Of a DNA stretch of 64,000 bases, positions 48,701-63,000 are shown in pieces (position 1 is the first letter of the stretch; each line of letters starts with the position of its first letter). The notes under the pieces are model-generated. The model saw only the letters and a list, made by a program, of their open reading frames with translations. It was not told where the DNA came from and searched no databases. The translations under genes were made by a program, and so were the position numbers. Origin of the DNA: Ehretia macrophylla (Eukaryota > Streptophyta > Magnoliopsida > Boraginales > Ehretiaceae); the NCBI GenBank assembly GCA_037974665.1, contig CM075770.1:61205850-61269849 (forward strand). The letters run 5' to 3'.

Positions 48701-51700
48701 ATAAAAAGAGTAATAATATAAATCAAAACTTATTTTTAGATAATATAAAACATATTTACAAAATTTAATGTTTAATAAATTTATTTATTTAATGTCAAAT
48801 TAATTAATTTATAATTTATCATAACAAATTTATGTCCATTTTGTAGCCCCGTGGAGGCCATTGGCCACCAAATGGCGACAAAAAGTAAAAGTTTTGTGGC
48901 CATTTGTTCGCTAATAGATATGTAAGGCTACAAATTAAAAATATAAATCAAATTGTTTATATAAATAAATAAATTCATTTATTTATAATAAAATTAATAA
49001 TATAAATCAAAAGTTGTTTTTAGATAATGTAAAACATATTTACAAAATCTAATGTTAAATAAATTAAGTTATTTAATATAAAATTAATTAATTTATAATT
49101 TATTATAACAAATTTTAGTTTTTGAATGCCATCTTGTGGCCCAGTGGTGGCCATTGGCAACCAAACGGCGACAAAAAGTAAAAGTTTGGTTTCTAATAGA
49201 TATGATGGGGCAACAAATTAAAAATATAAACTAAATTGTTTATATAAATAAATAAATTCAATTATTTAGAATAAAATTAATAATATAAATCAAAACTTAT
49301 TTTTAGATAATATAAAACATATTTACAAAATTTAATGTTTAATAAATTTATTTATTTAATGTCAAATTAATTAATTTATAATTTATCATAACAAATTTTA
49401 GTTTTTGAATACCACTTTGCAACCCTGTGGTGGCAATTAGCCACCAAACGGCAACAAAAAGTAAAAGTTTGGTGGCCATTTGGTCGCCAATTCATATGTA
49501 GGGCTAGAAATTAAAAAATATAAATTAAATTGTTTATATAAATAAATAAATTCATTTATTTAGAATAAATTTAATAATATAAATCGAAAGTTGTTTGTGG
49601 ATAATATAAAACATATTTACAAAATTTAATGTTAAATAAATTTATTTATTTAATGTAAATTAATTAATTTATAATTTATTATAACAAATTTATGTTTTTG
49701 AATACCATTTTGTAGCCCCGTGGAGGCCATTGGCCACCAAACGGCGACAAAAAGTAAAAGTTTGGTGGCCATTTGGTCGCCAATTGATATGAAGGTGCTA
49801 CAAATTAAAAATATAAATCAAATTGTTTATATAAATAAATAAATTCATTTATTTATAATAAGATTAAAAATATAAATCAAAAGTTGGTTTTAGATAATAT
49901 AAAACATATTTACAAAATTTAATGATAATAAATTTTGTTATTTAATATAAAATTAATTAATTTATAACTTATTATAACTAATTTTAGTTTTTGAATACCA
50001 CTTTGCAACCCTGTGGTGGCAATTAGCCACCAAACGGCAACAAAAAGTAAAAGTTTGGTGGCCATTTGGTCGCCAATTCATATGTAGGGCTACAAATTAA
50101 AAAATATAAATTAAATTGTTTATATAAATAAATAAATTCATTTATTTATAATAAGATTAATAATATAAATCAAAAGTTGTTTGTGGATAATATAAAACAT
50201 ATTTACAAAATTTAATGGTTAATAAATTTATTTATTTAATGTAAATTAATTAATTTATAATTTATTATAACAAATTTATGTTTTTGAATACCATTTTGTA
50301 GCACGGTGGAGGCCATTGGCCACCAAACGGCGACAAAAAGTAAAAGTTTGGTGGCCATTTGGTCGCCAATTGATATGAAGGTGCTACAAATTAAAAATAT
50401 AAATCAAATTGTTTATATAAATAAATAAATTCATTTATTTATAATAAGATTAATAATATAATCAAAAGTTATTTTTAGATAATATAAAATATATTCACAA
50501 AATTTAATGTTAAATAAATTAAGTTATTTAATATAAAATTAATTTATAATTTATTATGACAAATTTTAGTTTTTGAATACCATTTTGTAGCCCCGTGGTA
50601 GCCCTTGGCCATCAAACGGCGATAAAAAGTAAAACTTTGTTGGCCATTTAGTCGCCAATTGATATGAAGGGGCTACAAATTAAAAATATAAATTAAATTG
50701 TTTAAATAAATAAATAAATTCATTTATTTATAATAAGATTAATAATATAAATCAAAAGTTGTTTTTAGATAATATAAAACATATTGACAAAATTTAATGT
50801 TAAATAAATTAAGGTATTTAATATAAAATTAATTTATAATTTATTATGACAAATTTTAGTTTTTGAATACCATTTTGTAGCCCTAGGGTAGCCCTTGGCC
50901 ATGAAACGGCGATAAAAAGTAAAAGTTTGTTGGCCATTTGGTCGCCAATTGATATGAAGGGGCAACAAATTGAAAATATAAATTAAATTGTTTAAATAAA
51001 TAAATAAATTCTTTTATTTAGAATAAAATTAATAATATAAATCAAAACTTATTTTTAGATAATATAAAACATATTTACAAAATTTAATGCTAAATAAATT
51101 TTGTTATTTAAATTAAAATTAATTAATTAATAACTTATTATAACAAATTTTAGTTTTTGAATACCACTTTGCAACCCTGTGGTGGCAATTAGCAACCAAA
51201 CGGCAAAAAAAAGTAAAAGTTTGGTGGCCATTTGGTCGCCAATTGATATGTTGGGCTACAAATTAAAAAATATAAATTAAATTGTTTATATAAATAAATA
51301 AATTCATTTATTTATAATAAGATTAATAATATATATCAAAAGTTTTTTGTGGATAATATAAAACATATTTACAAAATTTAATGGTTAATAAATTTATTTA
51401 TTTAATATAAATTAATTAATTTATAATTTATTATAACAAATTTATGTTTTTAAATACCATTTTTTAGCCACGTGGTGGCCATTGGTCACAAAACGGCGAC
51501 AAAAAGTAAAAGTTTGGTAGCCATTTGGTCGCTAATAGATATGAAGGTGCTACAAATTAAAAATATAAATCAAATTGTTTTTATAAATAAATAATTTCAT
51601 TTATTTATAATAAGATTAAAAATATAAATCAAAAGTTATTTTTAGATAATATAAAACATATTTACAAAATTTAATTTTAAATAAATTAAGTTATTTAACA

Positions 51701-54063
51701 TAAAATTAATTAATTTATAATTTAATATGACAAATTCTAGTTTTTGAATACCATTTTGTAGCCCTGTGGTGGCCATTGGCCACCAAATGGTGATAAAAAG
51801 TAAAAGTTTGTTGGCCATTTGGTCGCCAATTGATATGAAAGAGCTACAAATTAAAAATATAAATTAAATTGTTTATATAAATAAATAAATTCATTTATTT
51901 ATAATAAGATTAATAATATAAATCAAAATTTGTTGTTAGATAATATAAATCATTTTTACAAAATTTAATGTTAATAAATTTATTTATTTAATGTGAAATT
52001 AATTAATTTATAATTTATCATAACAAATTTATGTCCATTTTGTAGGGCCGTGGAGGGCATTGGCGAGCAAATGGCGAGAAAAAGTAAAAGTTTTGTGGCG
52101 ATTTGTTCGCTAATAGATATGTAAGGCTACAAATTAAAAATATAAATCAAATTGTTTATATAAATAAATAAATTCATTTATTTATAATAAAATTAATAAT
52201 ATAAATGAAAAGTTGTTTTTAGATAATGTAAAACATATTTACAAAATCTAAAGTTAAATAAATTAAGTTATTTAATATAAAATTAATTAATTTATAATTT
52301 ATTATAACAAATTTTAGTTTTTGAATGCCATCTTATGGCCCAATGGTAGCCATTGGCTACCGAACGGCGACAAAAAGTAAAAGTTTGGTTGCTAATAGAT
52401 ATGATGGGGCAACAAATTAAAAATATAAATTAAATTGTTTATATAAATAAATAAATTCAATTATTTAGAATAAAATTAATAAAATAAATCCAAACTTATT
52501 TTTACATAATATAAAACATATTTATAAAATTTAATGCTAAATAAATTTTGTTATTTAATATAAAATTAAATAATTTATAACTTATTATAACAAATTTTAG
52601 TTTTTGAACACCACCTTGCAACCCTGTGGTGGCAATTAGCCACCAAACAGCAACAAAAAGTAAAAGTTTGGTGGCCATTTGGTCGCCAATTGATATGTAG
52701 GGCTACAAATTAAAAAATATAAATTAAATTGTTTATATAAATAAATAAATTCATTTATTTATAATAAGATTAATAATATAAATCAAAAGTTGTTTGTGGA
52801 TAATATAAAACATATTTACAAAATTTAATGGTTAATAAATTTATTTATTTAATGTAAATTAATTAATTTATAATTTATTATAACAAATTTAGGTTTTTGA
52901 ATACCATTTTGTAGCCCCGTGGAGGCCATTGGCCACCAAACGGCGACAAAAAGTAAAAGTTTGTTAGCCATTTGGTCGCCAATTGATATGAAGGTGCTAC
53001 AAATTAAAAATATAAATCAAATTGTTTTTATTAATAAATAAATTCATTTATTTATAATAAGATTAAAAATATAAATCAAAATTTATTTTTAGATAATATA
53101 AAACATATTTACAAAATTTAATGTTAAATAAATTAAGTTATTTAATATAAAATTAATTTATAATTTATTATGACAAATTTTGGTTTTTGAATTCCATTTT
53201 GTAGCCCCGTGGTAGCCCTTGGGCATCAAACGGCGGTAAAAAGTAACAGTTTGTTGGCCATTTAGTCGCCAATTGATATGAAGGGGCTACAAATTAAAAA
53301 TATAAATTAAATTGTTTAAATAAATAAATAAATTCATTTATTTATAATAAGATTAATAATATAAATCAAAAGTTGTTTTTAGATAATATAAAATATATTG
53401 ACAAAATTTAATGTTAACTAAATTTAGTTATTTAATAAAAAATTAATTTATAATTTATTATGACAAATTTTAGTTTTTGAATACCATTTTGTAGCCCCGT
53501 GGTAGCCCTTGGCCATCAAACGGTGATAAAAAGTAAAAGTTTGTTGGCCATTTGATCGCCAATTGATATGAATGGGCTACAAATTAAAAATATAAATTAA
53601 ATTGTTTATATAAATAAATAAATTTAATTATTTAGAATAAAATTAATAATATAAATCAAAACTTATTTTTAGATAATATAAAAATATTTACAAAATTTAA
53701 TGCTAAATAAATTTTGTTATTTAATATAAAATTAATTAATTTATAACTTATTATAACAAATTTTAGTTTTTGAATACCACTTTGCAACCCTGTGGTGGCA
53801 ATTAGCCACCAAACGGCAAAAAAAAGTAAATGTTTGGTGGCCATTTGGTCGCCAATTGATATGTAGGGCTACAAATTAAAAATATAAATCAAATTGTTTA
53901 TATAAATAAATAAATTCATTTATTTAGAATAAAATTAATAATATAAATCAAAAGTTATTTTTAGATAATATAAAACTTATTTACAAAATTTAATGTTAAA
54001 TAAATTTATTTATTTAATGTAAATTAATTAATTTATAATTTATTATAACAAATTTATGTTTTT

Positions 54064-57000
54064 GAATTCCATTTTGTAGCCCCGTGGAGGCCATTGGCCA
54101 CCAAACGGCGACAAAAAGTAAAAGTTTGGTGGCCATTTGGTCGCCAATTGATATGAAGGTGCTACAAATTAAAAATATAAATCAAATTGTTTATATAAAT
54201 AAATAAATTCATTTATTTATAATAAGATTAAAAATATAAATCAAAAGTTGGTTTTAGATAATATAAAACATATTTACAAAATTTAAAGTTAAATAAATCA
54301 AGTTATTTAATATAAAATTAATTTATAATTTATTATGACAAATTTTAGTTTTTGAATACCATTTTGTAGCCCCGTGGTAGCCCTTGGCCATCAAACGGCA
54401 ATAAAAAGTAAAATTTTGTTGGCCATTTGGTTGCCAATTGATATGAAGGGACTACAAATTAAAAATATAAATTAAATTGTTTAAATAAATAAATAAATTC
54501 ATTTATTTATAATAAGATTAATAATATAAATCAAAAGTTGTTGTTAGATAATATAAAACATATTTACAAAATTTGATGTTAACTAAATTTAGTTATTTAA
54601 TATAAAATTAATTAATTTATAATTTATAATAACAAATTTTGGTTTTTGAATACCATTTTGTAGCCCCGTGGCGGCCATTGGCCACCAAACGCCGACAAAA
54701 AGTAAAAGTTTAGTGGCCATTTGTTCACTAATAGATATGTAGGGCTACAAATTAAAAATATAAATCAAATTGTTTATATAAATAAATAAATTCATTTATT
54801 TAGAATAAAATTAATAATATAAATCAAAAGTTATTTTTAGATAATATAAAACATATTTACAAAATTTAATGTGAAATAAATTAAGTTATTTAATATAAAA
54901 TTAATTAATTTATAATTTATTATAACAAATTTTAATTTTTGAATTTTATTTTGTAGCCCCGTGGTGGCCATTGGCCACCAAATGGCCACAAAAAGTACAT
55001 GTTTTGGGGCCATATGATCGCCAATTGATATGAAGGTGCTACAAATTAAAAATATAAATCAAATTGTTTATATAAATAAATAAATTCATTTATTTATAAT
55101 AAGATTAATAATATAAATCAAAAGTTGTTTTTAGATAATATAAAACATATTTACAAAATTTAATGTTAAATAAATTACGTTATTTAATATGAAATTAATT
55201 AATTTATAATTTATAATAACAAATTTTAGATTTTGAATATTATTTTGTAGCCCCGTGGTGGCCATTGGCCCCCAAACGGCCACAAAAAGTAAAACTTTTG
55301 GGGCCATTTGGTCGCCAATTGATATGAAGGGGCTACAAATTAAAAATATAAATCAAATTGTTTATATAATTAAATAAATTCATTTATTTAGAATAAAATT
55401 AATAATATAATCAAAGGTTATTTTTAGATAATATAGAACATATTTACATAATTTAATGTTAAATAAATTTTGTTATTTAATATAAAATTAATTAATTTAT
55501 AATTTATTATAACAAATTTTAGTTTTTGAATACCACTTTGTAGCCCCGTGGTGGCCATTGGCCACCAAACGGCGATAAAAAGTAAAAGTTTGGTGGCCAT
55601 TTGGTCGCCAATTGATATGAAGGGCTACAAATTGAAAATATAAATTAAATTATTTATATAAATAAATAAATTCATTTATTTATAATAAGATTAATAATAT
55701 AAATCTAAAGTTGTTTTTATATAATATAAAACATATTTACAAAATTTAATGTTAACTAAATTTGGTTATTTAATATAAAATTAATTAATTTATAATTTAT
55801 TATAACAAATTTTAATTTTTGAATACCATTTTGTAGCCCTGTGGTGGCCATTGTCCACCAAACGCCAAGAAAAAGTAAAAGTTTTGTGGCGATTTATAGC
55901 TAATAGATATATAGAGGCTATTAATTAAAAATATAAATCAAATTGTTTATGGAAATAAAAAAAATCATTTATTTATAATAAAATTAATAATATAAATTCA
56001 TTTATTTATAATAAAATTAATAAAATAAATCAAAAGTTGTTTTCAGATGATATAAAACATATTTACAAAATTTAATGTTAATTAAATTAAGGTGTTTAAT
56101 ATAAAATTAATTAATTTATAATTTATTATAACAAATTTTAGTTTTTGAATACCATTTTGTAGCCCTGTGGTGGCCATTGGCCACCAAACAACGATAAAAA
56201 GTAAAAGTTTTATGGCCATTTGTTCGATAATAGATATGTAGGGGCTACAAATTAAAAATATATACCAAATTCTTTATATACTTAAATAAATTCATTTATT
56301 TAGAATAAAATTAATAATATAAATAAAAATTTATTTTTAGATAATATAAAACATATTTACAAAATTTTATGTTAAATATTATTTGTTATTTAATATAAAA
56401 TTAATTAATTTATAATTTATTATAATAAATTTTAGTTTTTGAATACCATTTTGTAGCCCCGTAGTGGCGATTGCCCACCAAACGGCGACAAAAATGAAAA
56501 CTTTGGTGGCCATTTTGTCGCCAATAGATAGGAAGAGGCTAAAAATTAAAAATATATATCAAATGGTTTATATAAATAAATAAACTCATTTATTTAGAAT
56601 AAATTTAATAATATAAATAAAAAGTTGTTTTGGATAATATAAAACATATTTACAAAATTTAATGTTAAATAAATTTATTTATTTAATGTAAATTAATTAA
56701 TTTATAATTTATTATAACAAATTTATGTTTTTGAATACCATTTTGTAGCCCCGTGGAGGCCATTGGCCACCAAACGGCGACAAAAAGTAAAAGTTTGGTG
56801 GCCATTTGGTCGCCAATTGATATGAAGGTGCTACAAATTAAAAATATAAATCAAATTGTTTATATAAATAAATAAATTCATTTATTTATAATAAGATTAA
56901 AAATATAAATCAAAAGTTGTTTTTAGATAATATAAAACATATTTACAAAATTTAATGTTAAATAAATCAAGTTATTTAATATAAAATTAATTTATAATTT

Positions 57001-60000
57001 ATTATGACAAATTTTAGTTTTTGAATACCATTTTGTAGCCCCGTGGTAGCCCTTGGCCATCAAACGGCGATAAAAAGTAAAACTTTGTTGGCCATTTGGT
57101 TGCCAATTGATATGAAGGGACTACAAATTAAAAATATAAATTAAATTGTTTAAATAAATAAATAAATTCATTTATTTATAATAAGATTAATAATATAAAT
57201 CAAAAGTTGTTGTTAGATAATATAAAACATATATACAAAATTTAATGTTAACTAAATTTAGTTATTTAATATAAAATTAATTAATTTATAATTTATTATA
57301 ACAAATTTTGGTTTTTGAATACCATTTCTGTAGCCCCGTGGAGGCCATTGGCCACCAAACAGCGACAAAAAGTAAAAGTTTTGTCGCCATTTGTTCACTA
57401 ATAGATATGTAGGGCTACAAATTAAAAATATAAATCAAATTGTTTATATAAATAAATAAATTCATTTATTTAGAATAAAATTAATAATATAAATCAAAAG
57501 TTATTTTTAGATAATATAAAACTTATTTACAAAATTTAATGTTAAATAAATTAAGTTATTTAATATAAAATTAATTAATTTATAATTTATTATAACAAAT
57601 TTTAATTTTTGAATATTATTTTGTAGCCCCGTGGTGGCCATTGGCCACCAAATGGCCACAAAAAGTAAAAGTTTTGGGGCCATTTGGTCGCCAATTGTTA
57701 TGAAGGTGCTACAAATTAAAAATATAAATCAAATTGTTTATATAAATAAATAAATTCATTTATTTAGAATAAAATTAATAATATAATTCAAAAGTTGTTT
57801 TTAGATAATATAAAATATATTTACAAAATTTAATGTTAAATAAATTAAGTTATTTAATATTAAATTAATTAATTTATAATTTATAATAACAAATTTTAAA
57901 ATTTGAATATTATTTTGTAGCCCCGTGGTGGCCATTGGCCCCCAAACGGCCACAAAAAGTAAAACTTTTGGGGCCATTTGGTCGCCAATTGATATGAAGG
58001 GGCTACAAATTAAAAATATAAATCAAATTGTTTATATAATTAAATAAATTCATTTATTTAGAATAAAATTAATAATATAATCAAAAGTTATTTTTAGATA
58101 ATATAAAACATATTTACAAAATTTAATGTTAAATAAATTTTGTTATTTAATATTAAATTAATTAATTTATAATTTATTATAACAAATTTTAGTTTTTGAA
58201 TACCACTTTGTAGCCCCGTGGTAGCCATTGGCCACCAAACGGCGACAAAAAGTAAAAGTTTGTTGGCCATTTGGTCGCCAATTGATATGAAGGTGCTACA
58301 AATTAAAAATATATATTAAATTGTTTATATAAATAAATAAATTCATTTATTTATAATAAGATTAATAATATAAATCTAAAGTTGTTTTTATATAATATAA
58401 AACATATTTACAAAATTTAATGTTAACTAAATTTGGTTATTTAATATAAAATTAATTAATTTATAATTTATTATAACAAATTTTAATTTTTGAATACCAT
58501 TTTGTAGCCCTGTGGTGGCCATTGGCCACCAAACGGCAACAAAAAGTAAAAGTTTGGTGGCCATTTGTCGCTAATAGATATATAGTGGCTATTAATTAAA
58601 AATATAAATCAAATTGTTTATGGAAATAAAAAAAAATCATTTATTTATAATAAAATTAATAATATAAATTCATTTATTTATAATAAAATTAATAAAATAA
58701 ATCAAAAGTTGTTTTCAGATGATATAAAACATTTTTACAAAATTTAATGTTAAATAAATTAAGGTATTTAATATAAAATTAATTAATTTATAATTTATTA
58801 TAATAAATTTTAGTTTTTGAATACCATTTTGTAGCCCTGTGGTGGCCATTGGCCACCAAACAGCGATGAAAAGTAAAAGTTTTGTGGCCATTTGTTATGT
58901 AATAGATATGTAGGGGCAACAAATTAGAAATATATACCAAAGTCTTTATATACTTAAATAAATTAATTTATTTATAATAAAATTAATAATATAAATAAAA
59001 ATTTATTTTTAGAAAATATTAAACATATTTACAAAATTTTATGTTAAATATTATTTGTTATTTAATATAAAATTAATTAATTTATAATTTATTATAATAA
59101 ATTTTAGTTTTTGAATACCATTTTGTAGCCCCGTAGTGACGATTGGCAACCAAACGGCGACAAAAAGGAAAACTTTGGTGGCCATTTTGTCGCCAATAGA
59201 TAGGAAGAGGCTACAAATTAAAAATATATATGAAATGGTTTATATAAATAAATATACTCATTTATTTAGAACAAATTTAATAATATAAATCGAAAGTTGT
59301 TTGTGGATAATATAAAACATATTTACAAAATTTAATGGTTAATAAATTAATTTATTTAATGTAAATTAATTAATTTATAATTTATTATAACAAATTTATG
59401 TTTTTGAATACCATTTTGTAGCCCCGTGGAGGCCATTGGCCACCAAACGGCGACAAAAAGTAAAAGTTTGGTGGCCATTTGGTCGCCAATTGATATGAAG
59501 GTGCTACAAATTAAAAATATAAATCAAATTGTTTATATAAATAAATAAATTCATTTATTTATAATAAGATTAAAAATATAAATCAAAAGTTGGTTTTAGA
59601 TAATATAAAACATATTTACAAAATTTAATGTTAAATAAATCAAGTTATTTAATATAAAATTAATTTATAATTTATTATGACAAATTTTAGTTTTTGAATA
59701 CCATTTTGTAGCCCCGTGGTAGCCCTTGGCCATCAAACGGCGATAAAAAGTAAAACTTTGTTGGCCATTTGGTTGCCAATTGATATGAAGGGACTACAAA
59801 TTAAAAATATAAATTAAATTGTTTAAATAAATAAATAAATTCATTTATTTATAATAAGATTAATAATATAAATCAAAAGTTGTTGTTAGATAATATAAAA
59901 CATATTTACAAAATTTAATGTTAACTAAATTTAGTTATTTAATATAAAATTAATTAATTTATAATTTATTATAACAAATTTTGGTTTTTGAATACCATTT

Positions 60001-63000
60001 TTGTAGCCCCGTGGAGGCCATTGGCCACCAAACAGCGACAAAAAGTAAAAGTTTTGTGGCCATTTGTTCACTAATAGATATGTAGGGCTACAAATTAAAA
60101 ATATAAATCAAATTGTTTATATAATTAAATAAATTCATTTATAGAGAATAAAATTAATAATATAATCAATGGTTATTTTTAGATAATATAAAACATATTT
60201 ACAAAATTTAATGTTAAATAAATTTTGTTATTTAATATAAAATTAATTAATTTATAATTTATTATAACAAATTTTAGTTTTTGAATACCACTTTGTAGCC
60301 CCGTGGTGGCCATTGGCCACCAAACGGCGACCAAAAGTAAAAGTTTGGTGGCCATTTGGTCGTCAATTGATATGAAGGGGCTACAAATTAAAAATATAAA
60401 TTAAATTGTTTATATAAATAAATAAATTCATTTATTTATATTAAGATTAATAATATAAATCAAAAGTTGTTTTTATATAATATAAAACATATTTACAAAA
60501 TTTAATGTTAACTAAATTTAGTTATTTAATATAAAATTAATTAATTTATAATTTATTATAACAAATTTTAGTCTTTGAATACCATTTTGTAGCCCTGTGG
60601 TGGCCATTGGCCACCAAACGGCGACAAAAAGTAAAAGTTTTGTGGCGATTTATAGCTAATAGATACATAGAGGCTATTAATTAAAAATATAAATCAAATT
60701 GTTTATAGAAATAAAAAAAATCATTTATTTATAATAAAATTAATAATATAAATTCATTTATTTATAATAAAATTAATAAAATAAATCAAAAGTTGTTTTC
60801 AGATGATATAAAACATATTTACAAAATTTAATGTTAATTAAATTAAGTTGTTTAATATAAAATTAATTAATTCATAATTTATTATAACAAATTTTAGTTT
60901 TTGAATACCATTTTGTAGCCCTGTGGTGGCCATTGGCCACCAAACAACGATAAAAAGTAAAAGTTTTATGGCCATTTGTTCGATAATAGATATGTAGGGG
61001 CTACAAATTAAAAATATATACCAAATTCTTTATATACTTAAATAAATTCATTTATTTAGAATAAAATTAATAATATAAATAAAAATTTATTTTTAGGTAA
61101 TATTAAACATATTTACAAAATTTTAGGTTAAATATTATTTGTTATTTAATATAAAATTAATTAATTTATAATTTATTATAATAAATTTTAGTTTTTGAAT
61201 ACCATTTTGTAGCCCCGTGGAGGCCATTGGCTACCAAACGGCGACAAAAAGTAAAAGTTTTGTGGCCATTTTGTCGCCAATAGATAGGAAGAGGCTAAAA
61301 ATTAAAAATATATATCAAATGTTTTTTATAAATAAATAAACTCATTTATTTAGAATAAATTTAATAAAATAAATCGAAAGTTGTTTATGGATAATATAAA
61401 ACATATTTACAAAATTTAATGGTTAATAAATTAATTTATTTAATGTAAATTAATTAATTTATAATTTATTATAACAAATTTATGTTTTTGAATACCATTT
61501 TGTAGCCCCGTGGAGGCCATTGGCCACCAAACGGCGACAAAAAATAAAAGTTTGGTGGCCATTTGGTCGCCAATTGATATGAAGGTGCTACAAATTAAAA
61601 ATATAAATCAAATTGTTTATATAAATAAATAAATTCATTTATTTATAATAAGATTAAAAATATAAATCAAAAGTTGTTTTTAGATAATATAAAACATATT
61701 TACAAAATTTAATGTTAAATAAATTAAGTTATTTAATATAAAATTAATTTATAATTTATTATGAGGAATTTCAGTTTTTGAATACCATTTTGTAGCCCCG
61801 TGGTAGCCCTTGGCCATCAAACGGCGATAAAAACTAAAACTTTGTTGGCCATTTGGTTGCCAATTGATATGAAGGGGCTACAAATTAAAAATATAAATTA
61901 AATTGTTTAAATAAATAAATAAATTCATTTATTTATAATAAGATTAATAATATAAATCAAAAGTTGTTGTTAGATAATATAAAACATATTTACAAAATTT
62001 GATGTTAACTAAATTTAGTTATTTAATATAAAATTAATTAATTTATAATTTATAATAACAAATTTTGGTTTTTGAATACCATTTTGTAGCCCCGTGGAGG
62101 CCATTGGCCACCAAACGGCGACAAAAAGTAAAAGTTTTGTGGCCATTTGTTCACTAATAGATATGTAGGGCTACAAATTAAAAATATAAATCAAATTGTT
62201 TATATAAATAAATAAATTCATTTATTTAGAATAAAATTAATAATATAAATCAAAAGTTATTTTTAGATAATATAAAACTTATTTACAAAATTTAATGTTA
62301 AATAAATTAAGTTATTTAATATAAAATTAATTAATTTATAATTTATTATAACAAATTTTAATTTTTGAATATTATTTTGTAGCCCCGTGGTGGCCATTGG
62401 CCACCAAATGGCCACAAAAAGTAAAAGTTTTGGGGCCATTTGGTTGCCAATTGATATGAAGGGACTACAAATTAAAAATATAAATTAAATTGTTTAAATA
62501 AATAAATAAATTCATTTATTTATAATAAGATTAATAATATAAATCAAAAGTTGTTTTTAGATAATATAAAACATATTTACAAAATTTAATGTTAAATAAA
62601 TTAAGTTATTTAATATGAAATTAATTAATTTATAATTTATAATAACAAATTTTAAAATTTGAATATTATTTTGTAGCCCCGTGGTGGCCATTGGCCACCA
62701 AACGGCCACAAAAAGCAAAACTTTTGGGGCCATTTGGTCGCTAATAGATATGAAGGGGCTACAAATTAAAAATATAAATCAAATTGTTTATATAATTAAA
62801 TAAATTCATTTATTTAGAATAAAATTAATAATATAATCAAAATTTATTTTTAGATAATATAAAACATATTTACAAAATTTAATGTTAAATAAATTTTGTT
62901 ATTTAATATAAAATTAATTAATTTATAATTTATTATAACAAATTTTAGTTTTTGAATACCACTTTGTAGCCCCGTGATGGCCATTGGCCACCAAACGGCG

